A stretch of DNA of 64,000 bases from Euborellia annulipes (lineage: Eukaryota > Arthropoda > Insecta > Dermaptera > Anisolabididae). Shown one piece after another: positions 33,470 to 44,794 of this stretch (its first letter is position 1; each line of letters begins with the position of its first letter). A program made the position numbers and the translations under genes. The DNA is taken from positions 32,865 through 96,864 of the forward strand of contig JAKCPI010002660.1 of assembly GCA_023213315.1 (NCBI GenBank), read 5' to 3'. The notes beneath the pieces are model-generated. The model was not told where the DNA came from. It made no database searches and worked only from the letters and a program-made list of their open reading frames with translations.

Positions 33470-33721
33470 ATTTTTTTTTTTTTTAACACTCATACTTTTT
33501 TCTCATTCACACTCACGCTCACACACACATTCGGCAAAGCCATATAAGACTTTGACGATAACCGTTATATATGATAATATCTATTGAGGGTTCAAGCATT
33601 TCTATTTAAGCCATTTGGTATCCAAATGGCTTAAATAAAATCATCGGACTGCCTGGGGTCCGAACCCGCGAGGTTCGGTATAGAAGGAAGGCACGCTACC
33701 AACTAGTCCAACTCCGTAGGC
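33470..33721 (-). repeat. SINE-A, complete, with 10-bp target duplication
   Basis: The plus strand starts with a T run (the A tail on minus) and ends with the tRNA-like head. The flanks TCAAAATTAT at 33460-33469 and 33722-33731 are the target duplication. Confidence 0.88.
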
Positions 33722-33762
33722 TCAAAATTATTTGCATAAATCAATAATTTAATTGTCATTAG

Positions 33763-34012
33763 TGCCCCCGGGCCTGGTGTAGTTGGCTGCGTGCCTACCT
33801 TTTATACCGAACGTCGCGGGTTCGGCCCTCAGGCAGTCCGATGATTTTATTTAAGCCATTTGGTATCCAAATAGCTTAAATAGAAATGCCTGGACCCCCA
33901 ATTGATATTATCTCATATGTTATACCCTAGTATATGTTATCGTAAAGTCTTAAATGGCTCAAGTTGCCGAAAAGACTGTGTGTATGCGTGTGTGAGTGTG
34001 AGTGTGAATGAG
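33763..34012 (+). repeat. SINE-A, complete, facing the previous copy
   Basis: The head CGGGCCTGGTGTAGTTGG with box A, box B CGCGGGTTCGGCCC, then the family body and the tail GTGTGAATGAGAAAAA. It runs directly into an HPR copy, so one inserted at the edge of the other. Confidence 0.8.
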
Positions 34013-34697
34013 AAAAAATCTGGTGTGACTGGCGCACAGCACACAACTTTCTCTTACCTTCGGTAATCGAAAGTTGTGTTCTGTGCTTATCACACCAGAT
34101 TTTTTGTGTCGACATGTATTTAGTTTCCGACAGTACGGTACATTCGATTTTCAAGATGTAAAATTTATAAGTATGGCAAAATATTTATATTTTGTTACCA
34201 TGGCAACCATTTCTCCTATCTTTTCTATGGAGTACAAAGGTAAAGTGGTCTTCAGAAGATTTCAATCACAAAATGAGAATATACATTTTATTGAGAATCT
34301 AAAAAATAATTGATTTTTGAATTTAAAAAAAAAATCGTTGGAGCAAATTTTGAGAAAATCGAAAAAAAAAACTGAAAAAGTGCATCAGTAAAGTACTAGT
34401 ACTCTTTGGTCGATTTTGTTCAAAAGCTTCGTGTCACGTCCCATGGGGGGTGCCTAACTTAAATATAAAATTTCAACCTCCTAGCTCTTTCTCTTCTTGA
34501 GATATTTTGTTCACGGACACACACACACAGACAGCACAGACAGACCATGTCGCGAAAACCACTTTTTTGGATTCAGGGGACCTCAAAACGTGAAGATCCA
34601 TCAAAATCTCGACATCGAATTTTTGACATGAATCCAATACTTTCTCTCTCTATATAGGCCTATATTAACATATATATAGAGGTAAGAGAAAGTAAAA
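34013..34697 (+). repeat. HPR full copy 2
   Basis: Complete plus-strand copy: head palindrome 34013-34105, 79-codon frame 34074-34313, X-box GTTACCATGGCAAC 34194-34207, CA/GACA microsatellite about 34513-34545, tail hairpin about 34640-34697. Confidence 0.88.
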
Positions 34698-34719
34698 AGT
34701 GTCAATGTTTAAAATAAAA

Positions 34720-35310
34720 GTTTCACTTAAAAAAAAAAAAAAATTGTCATTATATTTACCATAAGACATCCATACATAATATTTATATAGTAATAATAAA
34801 TAAATGTCTAAAAACTGCGTTATAACAATAAGATAATTGTAGTATGATAATTTACATACACAGGCTATAATTGTTAAAACTATTTAAAGCCAAACTTGTA
34901 TTACGTAAGATATAAGATTAGAACACGAATTTGACATTAATGATAGGCAGGTGCACCAATTCAATAAACACTAAAAATTTAACTTTTTTATTCTCCTTAG
35001 GTTGCATGATTCGAGATCGGGGTAAGAAAAAATCCGATTGAGAGGGAAATAATCCTTAGTCACTCAGAATGACGCCTTTTTTTTTTTTCTTTTTCTTTAA
35101 ATCCAGCTTTTGAGGTTCAAATTGATTCTTTATTAAATAAAAAGCATGAAGGGGGCAGAAGTCTTAGCTTGGGTAGCTTGTGGTCAATCAATAACCATCC
35201 ACTTAATAGGTTTGAACGCCTTTTTTTTAAGTCATTGATTAATTCAAGTTTCGTATTATCATTTTATTTTATCATTGGCAAAAAAGCTTTTTCCTGATAT
35301 GAAATTTTTC
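34720..35310. other. AT-rich stretch with a small SINE-E fragment
   Basis: Around 35160-35210 a TAGCTTGGGTAGCTTGTGGT block recalls SINE-E. Otherwise nothing was recognised. Confidence 0.4.
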
Positions 35311-35334
35311 ACCTTCTCGGCACGCGCGTGTATC

Positions 35335-35376
35335 TGACGTCACGTTGCCATGGCGACCTGTTGCTCACTGACGTCA
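35335..35376. promoter_or_regulatory. CRE-X-box-CRE regulatory module
   Basis: TGACGTCA (35335-35342), GTTGCCATGGCGAC (35344-35357, one base from a perfect RFX X-box palindrome) and TGACGTCA (35369-35376) lie in 42 bp of CpG-rich DNA. CREB/ATF and RFX cooperate at such promoters. CCAGGTGAAA near 35460 could be a donor after a short first exon; this is speculative. Confidence 0.55.
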
Positions 35377-36197
35377 GCAGGAGGGGGGTTCCATTCACGG
35401 CCTGGGCCTCCCCCTAAAGAGCGACATCGTGTTGTTCATTCATTCATTCATACTTGTAACCAGGTGAAAAAAAATACCTTTCAATCCATTCATAGAAGCA
35501 CCCATTAACAAATTATTCGTCAAATAACTCATAAAAACTCAGGTGCTAATGACAATTTAATAAAATAAAATAAAAAATTCAATTAAGTTATGGATGAAAA
35601 ATGATAAATCAATAAATATATCCTGTTGACCTTTAAGTATTTAAGGTCACTGATCTCACCTTCATGGAGGGTGAAGTGAAATAAAATTTTATAAAAGGGA
35701 AAGTTTACATAAATATTTTTAGAATGAGAGAGAAAGGGCATTTTAAAATATTGATAAAGTTCCTTCGCCTCTATATTTTTTTTCAAGAGAAAATTTAATA
35801 AGAAAAGGGGGTTAAAAAAAATGAAAAATTATTATCATCTTCATAAAACCTTTATTAAAAAAACATCAATAACCTTGAGAGAAAATCTTAAAGGAGAGAA
35901 CCATCGCCTTAAGAGTTCGTGATTAAAACACTGTTATGATGTTTTGGTTGCCTAAGCCTAAGGCGTTAACTTTTTTTTAATTTAATTTAATATAAAATTT
36001 AAAATTATTTAAAACTTTTTCGATATCAAAGGCAATTAGATTCCGTCATTATTAATTAAAATTAATTAAGTTTGATAAAATTTGAATAATAATAAGCAAA
36101 AGAGTGGATGAACGTATGATGATGATGATGAAATACGAGTATATAAGGTAGATAATAAAAGCACTTGATAATTAAATACTTTAGATAGATAAATTCT

Positions 36198-36236
36198 ATC
36201 AACGTTTCGGTCGATTCTCCCGAACTTCTTCATGAC
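36198..36236 (-). ncRNA. hammerhead-like motif, C3 changed
   Basis: Minus strand: stem I GUC with GAU, core AUGAAGA (C3 is A), extra A, stem II GUUCG... with ...CGAC, GAA, ACGU, U17. It is a diverged member. A more decayed one is at about 38583-38615 (minus). Confidence 0.4.
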
Positions 36237-36303
36237 ATAATGATATTTAAATAATGTAAGGGAACAATTTTTAAAACAGAATCTCGAGAATTAATTCTAC
36301 CAA

Positions 36304-36700
36304 TTTTTACTTTCTCTATATATACCTCTATATATGTTATTATATAGAAAGAGAAAATAATGAATTCATGTCAAAAATTCGATTTCAAGATTTTGATGGA
36401 TCTTCACGGTTCAGAAAAGTGGTTTTCGCTACATGGTCTGTCTGGGTGTGTGTCTGTCTGTCTATCTGTGAACAAAATATCTCAAGAACGAAAAGAGCTT
36501 TGAGGTTGAAATTTTATATTTAAATAAGATACCCCCTGGGACGAGACACTAAGCTTTTGAACAAAAACGGTCAAAGAGTACTAGTACTTTGCTAATGCAC
36601 TTTTTCAGTTTTTTTGATTTTCTCAAAATTCGCTCCAACGATTTTTATTAAAATTCAAAAATTAATTATTTTTTAGATGCTCTAAAATGGATATTCTAGG
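36304..36700 (-). repeat. HPR fragment (tail and body)
   Basis: Starts at the tail hairpin (TTTTTACTTTCTCTATA) and continues through the microsatellite, TAAGCTTTTGAACAAAA and AAAGAGTACTAGTACTTTGC to the body. The head is missing. Confidence 0.7.
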
Positions 36701-38280
36701 AGTCGGTTTCGGCATAAAATAAAATCATTCATAAAATACAATATTTTAACTATAAAATCCATAAAACCCTCTTTAATTTTCTTGGAGTCGGTGTCCGCAT
36801 ATTTTTCTGTCGACACCCCTGGGTCAAATATTTGGGTAATGCATTAAAATTAAAAAATATGCTTCTTAGAATTTTGTTTTTAATTCATTACATACGAAAT
36901 TTTTATTTATCTTGCTTTTTTTAATGCATATGGTATTTATAAGAGAAAAATGGAAGCATTTAAACACAGTATAAATTATAATTAGCGTAAACATAAATGT
37001 ATAAAGAAAAGCGAGTGAGAAAGGAGATTTCTAACCCTGTTCTCTCACTTTCCATAATATTGTTATACCGTGGTATACGGAAAACCGCAGAGGGTCGTTT
37101 ATTAGCCATGGAGACAGAGGCGTCTTCCTAGAAAAGCTTCTCTCCCTCATTCCTCTATCCTCGTCTTTCGTTCCTGGAAATTCCTCTCCTCTTTTCATTT
37201 AACTTGTTCCACGAAACATCCATATGACACCGATTAATTAAACGCTTCGCGCCATTTATGCCAAAACCACCTTCATTATTCATCTTTTAAAACTGGATTT
37301 AATTAAAATAGGAAAAAAAAGAAAAATCAATAGTTTTAAAAATTCATTCTTTTACTCTTTTCTCTCTTTAATTTTTTTATTATTAACAAATTAAAATATA
37401 GGTTTTATAAATAAGAAATTATATATAATATTTAAGATATTATATATATCGTAAGGGCACACTGAGCGCAAATCGGTGGATCCGTGGCTCGACTCCCGGC
37501 GGCACACCCTTATATCTTTTTTCGGGTACATGAAGTAATATCTAATTATATAAAATATAGGTATATGTTATTTTATCTTTTTGCTGATTATTACCTGCCT
37601 GGATGAAGGAATGGTATTCTTTTAAAAATCCTTATTATTGATTATTTTATGTGGATTATTTATTTAAATGAGGAGGCGATTAGCAGAAAAGATAAAGCAG
37701 TTAAGCTTATAATCCTGAGTTGAAAACAACTCGAGTTCAAATACACCTCATGGCAAAAAACTATTAGAAATGCCTCCTCCTGAGGAAGGATACGGAAACC
37801 CACCTCAGAATTATTCCTTTGAAAGTTACTTTTTAGAGTAACCACAACGTGTCAGTTCTGATAAAATTTTTTAACGGTGAATCCAGTCAGTATGTTCATT
37901 ATAGAAAAAGTCATTTTCTTATCCTCAGTTTCTATATTCGAAATTCCATATTCTTGTAGTTATCTTTTTGGATAATTAAAGATGTTGATTAAAAAATTGG
38001 GTTGTGGGGGATGAATTAGATAATTATGGGAAAATTTTGTTAGGATTGGTCGGGGATCAAAAGGATAAAAAATCGGGAAGGAAATCAAAAAAAAAGTCAT
38101 TTGTCGGGTTTAATTATTTTGAAGGGGATTATTATTTAAGAAAAATAATAATTGAATTGAATTTTTTTTATATAAAAAGACTTTAAATAAAAAATAAATA
38201 ATACATTTTTTAAAAGTAAATAAAATAAGAAATCGAGAGCGCCTACTGTCCTTGCGCGGCAACCCGCTCTACTTTCTTGT
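36700..38280. other. mostly AT-rich; possible conserved block at 37060-37265
   Basis: 37060-37265 is less AT-rich and has homeodomain-like cores (TTTATTAG, CGATTAATTAAAC, CCATTTATG). A tRNA-like GTGGCTCGACTCCCGGC is at 37480-37500. These are weak suggestions. Open frames at 37660-37845 and 38004-38186 are not convincing. Confidence 0.25.
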
Positions 38281-38286
38281 ATATTT

Positions 38287-38302
38287 GATTGCCAATGGCA
38301 AC
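38287..38302. promoter_or_regulatory. X-box-like palindrome
   Basis: GATTGCCAATGGCAAC resembles an RFX X-box with a CCAAT core. It lies in a less AT-rich stretch with TTGCGCGGCAACCCG just upstream. Confidence 0.3.
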
Positions 38303-38349
38303 TTTCTTTTCGAGAACTTGCTAATGTTCTAAATAAACATTTCAAGAGA

Positions 38350-39760
38350 GAGAGCTTTTTTTTCTTCTTATTTATTCACGCCATTAATTGATCCATTGAA
38401 TAGACCAATTTGCATTTGCCTGCTGATGCATTCATCAATGTTCTTACGTTAGAGAAGAAAAGGGAGAGGGAGGAAGATTCTATTAATGTCAATATTTCAT
38501 AGTAGGTATAAGAAACGATTTTCTTGAGAGAATAATAAAATTATATTTATAATAAGATAAATTTAAAAAAATTCACTATCGAAATTTCGGGGTCTAAACG
38601 TCATCATTAGGTCATGGGAGTATAAATTATTATTTTCTCCAACAATCATCATTATTGCATCACTGTAATGATGTATCTAGATATTAATGATCATAGAATC
38701 GAATGAATGAGTGGCTTGAAGCCAAAACTATCACCAACTTCATTCTTAAACATAGAGTAATGTACATCACAACAAAGATGTACAGTACAGTACCAAGATT
38801 GATGAATGTAAGAAAATAATAATTTATTTGACCTTGTATTCTGATAAGTGATGATTCGTCCAAATTTTATTCATTAATTGCTTCAATTCAAGATTGATTT
38901 AAATTTTTTAGTTGCTCTTTAAAATGTATATTCTCATTTTGCAGTTGAAATCTTCTGAAGACCACTTTATTGTTAATTGTTCCGATATGCCTTATTAAGA
39001 TTTTTCTAGATTATTATTATTTTTTTTACATTATACTAACAACATTTACAACAAAATATTTTTAAAACGAATACACTTATAAACCATAAATGTACTAAAG
39101 ACAACATAATACAAATTATATATACATTGTAAGAAAAATTAGTCGATTCGAGATTATTGACATCAATAAAGGCATCGACCGAATTACTGTTAAGAAGTGT
39201 TAATTAAATACCTTTTATACATACCAGGTAGGTAATATTTATTAAACGGTCTTTCAATTCAAAAAAAAACATATTTACATACATAAATACGTATATTATA
39301 TTTATAAAAGTCGTTTCTCCTTATTTTCTTCTTTCTTTCTTCTTTCCTATTCTCATTGAAAATTATATAATATAAGTAGTGAAAAAAACCAATGATTCAT
39401 GTTTTTCCTTTTATATTTTATGAAAATATTTATTTTTAATATTCTATGGAATTAATTCATTAGCATTTCTCTTTTATCTCTCTTCGCATTAATGAATGAA
39501 TATTTTTATAAATAAACTCTTTGAAATGTTTATTTTTTTTATTGTATTAGCGAGATTATATTCCAAAGATTTTAATAAAACTTATTTGAATTTGCCTTGA
39601 ATAAAAAGAAGCTCAGAGGAAATCAAATAAACCTGCTCTACATCCCCTGTCTTCCGAGAGGTTAGAGGCATTGTCAATATCGATATTCTTAAACAAATCA
39701 AGGGATACAAGATTGTCGATGAATGTTTATTTAAATCAACTGGAATTTAGGTAGACTTGT
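38350..39760. other. AT-rich stretch with no gene seen
   Basis: It contains the decayed hammerhead-like motif at about 38583-38615 and a short HPR fragment near 38920-38970 (AAATCTTCTGAAGACCAC). Nothing else was recognised. Confidence 0.45.
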
Positions 39761-39767
39761 AGTAGAG

Positions 39768-39820
39768 CCCCGGGCTTGGTGTAGTTGGTAGCGTGCCTAC
39801 TTTCTATACCGAACGTTTAA
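39768..39820 (+). repeat. SINE-A head fragment
   Basis: CCCCGGGCTTGGTGTAGTTGG to ATACCGAACG matches the first 50 bases of SINE-A, then similarity stops. Confidence 0.65.
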
Positions 39821-40004
39821 ATTTAACACCACATTTTTACTTTCAGTTAAGCAGACCAAAATAACAAAAGAAAAACAATATATACCCACAGTATTTAAAG
39901 AAAATGTTAGATATATTTTTGCTTAAAATATAACGCATTAGTTTTATTTAATTTGCTTAAATAAATTATTTAAAAACAAAAAAAAAAAAAATAGTCTTTT
40001 TTGG

Positions 40005-40125
40005 AATCTAAGGCCCTTTAGACTCATCGCTATTTATTTCAAACGATTGGTAGCCAATACAAACGAAATATATTTTTCTCGCTAGGGACGGGGGATGAAC
40101 CCCTGATCCCTAGCACGTTTCTTTT
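40005..40125 (-). repeat. SINE-F, tRNA-derived
   Basis: Shares TATTTATTTCAAACGATTGG and the following stretch with 7588-7722. On the minus strand it has a box B-like GGGTTCATCCCCC. Confidence 0.45.
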
Positions 40126-40329
40126 AAATAAATAAATTTAGGAGATATCGCTTTTCTTTTGTTATTTTCGAATTTCATAGGCTATTAAAACTAAAGTAAC
40201 GATAAAATCTGGTGTTAACTTTAATATTTTAAAACTATAGCAGGGCGTAAACGTTTAGAAATTTTTTTGCAATTATGGGGAATTAACAATGTGTACCATT
40301 AACAAAAAGTGCATTTTACAAAATAATTC

Positions 40330-40915
40330 ACAAACAAGGCGGCAAATTAGTTTTGAGAAAAAAATGCTACTAGTTTGATAATTTGATCAACAAACGATAA
40401 TAACGTTATAAAGAAAGTTTTAACGAAATAAGGACAGAATGTTAATTTAGCTAACTTATTTTGTTCTGTTAAATATAGTTTAACAAAAGAAGATGTGCGT
40501 TTAAAATCTGTATCTCGCTTAAAAATATCAAAAAGTGTAGATTTTGGAATGTCGATAGAGACAGGCAGACAGGCTACGTATAAATTGTTCCACGCCGATA
40601 CATAGGAATGTTCCTCATTTTGCCTAAATTTTCAGAATAATCCTTACCCTTTCTTCCGTAGTTTTTCCTTCATCCTCATGATAAATATGACTTCACTGTA
40701 CTGCTTTTTTGCTGTGTGCCAAATTTCGGAAACAGTTAAACGACTAACACCAAAATCGGCGGCAACAATATTAATGGCGCCATGCTGCAAGTTTGCTCCC
40801 TTTTTATACTGCAACAATTTTTGGAGTACACCGTTGCGTTGGTAAGGTGTCAGTTGCTTTGATTTGGAACTTCCTCCCTTGCACTTCAACTCCTTTTGTA
40901 TCAAAATCTGTAATA
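40330..40915 (-). pseudogene. mariner-like transposase, N-terminal part, frameshifted
   Basis: The minus-strand frame 40644-40904 reads LTPYQRNGVLQKLLQ, GAINIVAADFGVSRLTV, SEIWHTAKKQ. This pattern (LT..QR..., GAI..VA..F.V...TV..IW..AK) is what I know from the helix-turn-helix start of plant- and oomycete-type mariner transposases. Further down, in other frames, are NIPMYRRGTIY, DIPKSTLFDIFKRDTDF and VKLYLTEQNKLAKLTFC, the second helix-turn-helix and linker in the right order. Frameshifts and stops break it, and the catalytic D,D,D/E domain is absent. No terminal repeats were located. Confidence 0.6.
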
Positions 40916-41279
40916 GCAGCGGGTGTCACTTTAATTTATCTAAAATGGGCAGTTTATTTTTTTCTGTCAATTATTTTTAAATATACAACACTATTTAATT
41001 TTCATTTGCTTATTGATTGCCTAGCAATGATGTTTCGATAAAATATGAACGTGTATTCTTATTTTTTTATCTACTTGAAAATTTTTATTTCTATTTTGCT
41101 CCCATTATCCTATTTTCAAAATGGTGATCACTCGAAGTGTCTTAGACCCTATTTATCGAGAGATTCCAAAATTTAAAAAAAATTCGACAGAAAAATAAAC
41201 GAAAATATAAAAATAGGTTAAGTTTAGTGCATACGGTGTCTTTATTTTTTCAAGACTACTCAATGATTGTTGCTAAATA

Positions 41280-41518
41280 TTTATTTATTTATAATTACTG
41301 TAGCATTAGTGTGTACTCTACTCTTCAGAGGTGCCTGAGGTGTTCATTCAAATGAGGTTGGGTGGGAGGGGGGTGTCACTGGTCGAGTCTTGGGAGGGGA
41401 ATTCGGAGGGGAGGGAGGAGGAGAGCGAGCCTCGGCTAAATTTAGCTCTCGTGTCAGTAAGAAGGCTCGCTCGCCAGCACACACCGTTGCCAAGTCCATC
41501 TAACAAACGGACAAACGC
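41280..41518. other. GC-richer block
   Basis: G-rich and CpG-containing, with open frames on both strands (74 and 82 codons) that mirror each other. No domain seen. It abuts the hammerhead-like motif at 41519. Confidence 0.3.
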
Positions 41519-41541
41519 GACGTTTCGAACCTTCATCAGGG
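41519..41541 (-). ncRNA. short hammerhead-like motif
   Basis: Minus strand: CUGAUGA, A, GGUUC, GAAACGUC. Core and 3' part are intact but stem II is at most two pairs and stem I is weak, so activity is doubtful. Confidence 0.35.
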
Positions 41542-41839
41542 TTATATATTTATGACTCTTGAATATACAGGCCTCTTTCTTTTTTAAACAAATCATTTTC
41601 TTGAAAGTTAAGGATTCGGGCCTATACTTTTCACATCAAATTGTTGAAATTATTAAAATGGTATCGTCAAATACCTTAAGTTGGGACAAACGGAAAATTT
41701 TTGTTATGATGAATTTGCAGCACTGGTAATGAAGCTATTTTATCGGGCACCCCTGTGATTTCAGGTTATGAGTAGAAGTTTGGAGTGTTCCTCTTAATTT
41801 ATACAGTTGTATAGTCCAATTTCCCTGTCATTACCTCAA

Positions 41840-43215
41840 TTGACAAGTTACTATGTTTATAAATTTTATATCTTGAATTAGATGTACTACCGGATGCTAA
41901 ATATTCTCGACACAAAAATCAGGTTTAAGAAGCACAGCACAACTTTCAATTACCGATAGTAATTTTTCGATATTTTATTTTGCCCGTTTATTTTTCGTTA
42001 TTCACTTTCTACCCGTTTAATTTTCGAAAAAGTTTTTTTTATTTTTTTTTCAATTTTGTTCTTCCCTAAGTTAGTTAAATTTTTTGGTAGGTTTTTTGAT
42101 CCCTGATCGGATTTTCTTCTTTTCACAATCTTTTTTTAAATTCATGATTTTTTTGGTATTTTTTTTGGCAATTTCTTCTTTATTTTCTTGGCTTTTTTCT
42201 CTAATAAGTTTTTTTTGCCCGGAGTTAGGACTTCACTTTTTCTGTCTTTCTTTTTCTAATAGACATATTTTTTTCTCTAAAATTATTTTTTACCAGACAA
42301 TCCATATTTTCAGTTTTCCATTCTCCTAGTCTGGAACCAAAATCACCACAAAATCAAATGTATAGATGTCCCATACTATCCGATTTAGCGATGTCCCATA
42401 ATATCCGACAGAGGTCGCCTCAAAAAAAACCGTTGACTTAACCAAACTGGAGAAATTATTTCAAATGTTTTATAACAGAAAATTAGGATAAAAACTACTG
42501 ATTTATTGTATTAATTACAAACAATAATTCAACTTTCCCAAAACGGTTTAGTAGAGCTTGGAAATTAACTCACGCCTCTCAATATTACGAAAGAAACCAC
42601 AAAATATTATCTACACGTCTTATACGCTTAACAACTCAACTCATATTGACTTCAGCTATCTAAATGCTTTGTAATTAACGAGTGCACTGTCTTAGGATGC
42701 TCTATCTATTATCTATCACGGGATCTGGACCCTAACCCATACTATCCGGCTCTCCCCTAATCATCAAAAATAGTTAAATATGTTGGCCTATGCTCCTGGC
42801 TAAAGCAAAAATAAATAAAAAAAAAATTACCGAAGGTAAGAGAATGTTGTGTGCTGTGTGACCATCACACCAGATTTTTTATTTTAAACTCATTTATATG
42901 GGAATAAATTTTTTTTTTCCTTATATAATTTTTTTCCTGCATAAATAAAATTCTTCATTTCATATTTGACTTAAAAGATTTTAATAAAATTTAGTATAGA
43001 AAATCTTGATTTTCCGGTGATTCTTCTTATTACAATCTGCATATAAATAATGTATAATAATATACAATAAATCAAACAGCAAACATTTGAATAGAAAGTT
43101 GACGCCCCACGTGGCCAAAATGTAAATATTGTGGTTTCGATCCAGTATATCGACCATAAATTGTTACAATATACATTTGTTATTTTCTGAAGTTGCATTT
43201 GAAGTAATACATTTT
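41840..43215. other. AT-rich stretch with two HPR head remnants
   Basis: 41850-41965 and 42825-42880 contain pieces of the HPR head (CGACACAAAAATC..., ACCGAAGGTAAGAGAA, CACACCAGATTTTTT). Frames at 42084-42329 and 42971-43261 are Phe-rich or lack support. Confidence 0.45.
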
Positions 43216-43221
43216 CGTTGC

Positions 43222-43445
43222 TCAGGGGCCCACATCTTGTGGGTACGTGGAAGGTGACCACGAGGTGCCCTAGCTGTGACCGGGAGTACTTCTTTTCTTT
43301 GCATGTCAGTCAGTCTCTTCCCTTCTATAATTTCAACAGGCGTCAGACCGTGCGATGGGCCGGCCTGTTCAATTCCTTCCCGGTCGCAAAAACCCCCACT
43401 CCCTCCGCCGACCCCGCACCGCGGGATTAAGGCAAAGAAAGAAGA
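43222..43445 (+). repeat. SINE-E-like repeat
   Basis: Starts CTCAGGGGCCCACA, has GTGGGTACGTGGA, GGTGACCACGAGG and GGCCGGCCTGTTCAATTCC, and ends in an AAAGAAAGAAGAAG tail. It is related to 32170-32430 in the opposite orientation. Origin (tRNA, 5S or other) not resolved. Confidence 0.5.
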
Positions 43446-43845
43446 AGATTAAGTAATAAATTTTCGAATTCTAAGGGTTTTTAACAATTCTATTAATATT
43501 AGAAAATACCCAGAGGTCGACCTTTCCTCTAAGTGTAGGAGGTTTAATTGATAAGAAGTGGCTCGAAAGATGAACCACTTAGAAAAAAAAAAAAATTATA
43601 TGAATTGCAAATTTAATAATACTTAGAAGATTTAGCTCTGAAATGCATGACTGATGATGAATAAAAAAAAGAGTCAAAAATTTGCTTACGTAAAACTTGA
43701 AACGTTTCCTTTAGCTTTTCTGCCTTGTCTCTTTCTCAGCAAAAAGAAATCAAACAATTCATTTCGATCAATGAAGTCTAAATAATCAATTTTATTATAA
43801 GGACATAGGCCAAAAAATAAATACTTTTGCGTATTATCCGTTTAT

Positions 43846-43891
43846 TTGTAAATATTTCGATTCCAGTGATAAAGAATCATCTTCAGTACAA
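43846..43891 (-). ncRNA. hammerhead-like ribozyme (left arm)
   Basis: Mirror of 44080-44125: stem I UUGUA with UACAA, core CUGAAGA, extra U, stem II GAUUC/GAAUC around a 10-base loop, GAA, AUAU, U17. The loop differs by a few bases from the right-arm copy. Confidence 0.62.
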
Positions 43892-44079
43892 TCAACAGAT
43901 GTTTTGCAAATCGTTAATTCCTCCCATCCAATATGACAAAATAGCTGAGCATTCCATGAATGCAATTTTTATAATGAATTTTTAGAATGAACTACATTAT
44001 AAAAATTGCATTCATGAAATGCTCAGCTACTTTGTCAAATTGGATGGGAGAAATTAACGATTTGCAAAACATCTGTTGA

Positions 44080-44125
44080 TTGTACTGAAGATGATTCTAT
44101 ATCACTGGAATCGAAATATTTACAA
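44080..44125 (+). ncRNA. hammerhead-like ribozyme (right arm)
   Basis: Stem I UUGUA (44080-44084), core CUGAAGA (44085-44091), extra U (44092), stem II GAUUC (44093-44097) and GAAUC (44108-44112), GAA (44113-44115), palindrome AUAU (44116-44119), U17 (44120), stem I partner UACAA (44121-44125). All conserved positions fit. The 4-base palindrome would need two molecules, or a tandem transcript, to form stem III. Confidence 0.65.
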
Positions 44126-44415
44126 ATAAACGGATAATACGCAAAAGTATTTATTTTTAAGCCGATGGCATTATAATAAAATTGATCATCTTTACGGCCA
44201 TCTACAAACAACGAAGTCTAAATAAGTTGTAGAAGAAAATTAATTTAAAAATATATTTTACAAGCATATAGAAGTCGTGAAAGTTATAAGGCGGCTTTAA
44301 TTCTAGTAGTCAAAATAAGATGTTTAAATTAAATTTTCGAAAGAACTGAGAATTATGTTAATTGGATATATCTGTGTAAGTGTGTGTGACACGCGCCAAC
44401 CACTCCCACGCAAAT

Positions 44416-44417
<2 letters not shown>

Positions 44418-44447
<30 letters not shown>

Positions 44448-44449
44448 TT
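44418..44449. repeat. (TC)n microsatellite
   Basis: About 15 uninterrupted TC units. Confidence 0.9.
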
Positions 44450-44794
44450 GACCCTTTATTTGTTTATTTTCTCTTTTCCTTTTCCATCACTAGATGGTTC
44501 TCATCTTTTCCATTACATCCCACTTAATTACCTATTTATTTATTAATATTTATTAATTGTAATAATAGAGAGGAGTGACCTCGCCTCTGTGCTCTCAATA
44601 GAGATTGAGATACAAAAGGGAGTGAGTTCGTTGATTGCTAGATGAGCCCAGCTTCTTATCTCTCTTTGTTTGCAAGTATTCAACGAATCACGGTCATCCA
44701 AAAAAATTAACAACCCACTTAATATTCACATTCAATAATTAAGGGGGTGTGATATTCAAATACAAATAAGATTTCTTAACTAAATTGAATCTTA

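Larger units (their letters stand above)
43809..44165. mobile_element. fold-back unit with two intact hammerhead-like motifs
   Basis: Arms of about 165 bp meet near 43987; they are nearly identical inverted copies (left begins CAAAAAATAAATACTTTTGC). Each arm carries the same motif with a perfect 5-bp stem I and 5-bp stem II. No protein is encoded. Confidence 0.75.

Noticed and set aside
37778..37805. Another hammerhead-like motif (CTGAGGAAGG...GGAAAC)
   Set aside because: The 3' part lacks GAAACGUC or any palindrome, and no stem II can be formed.
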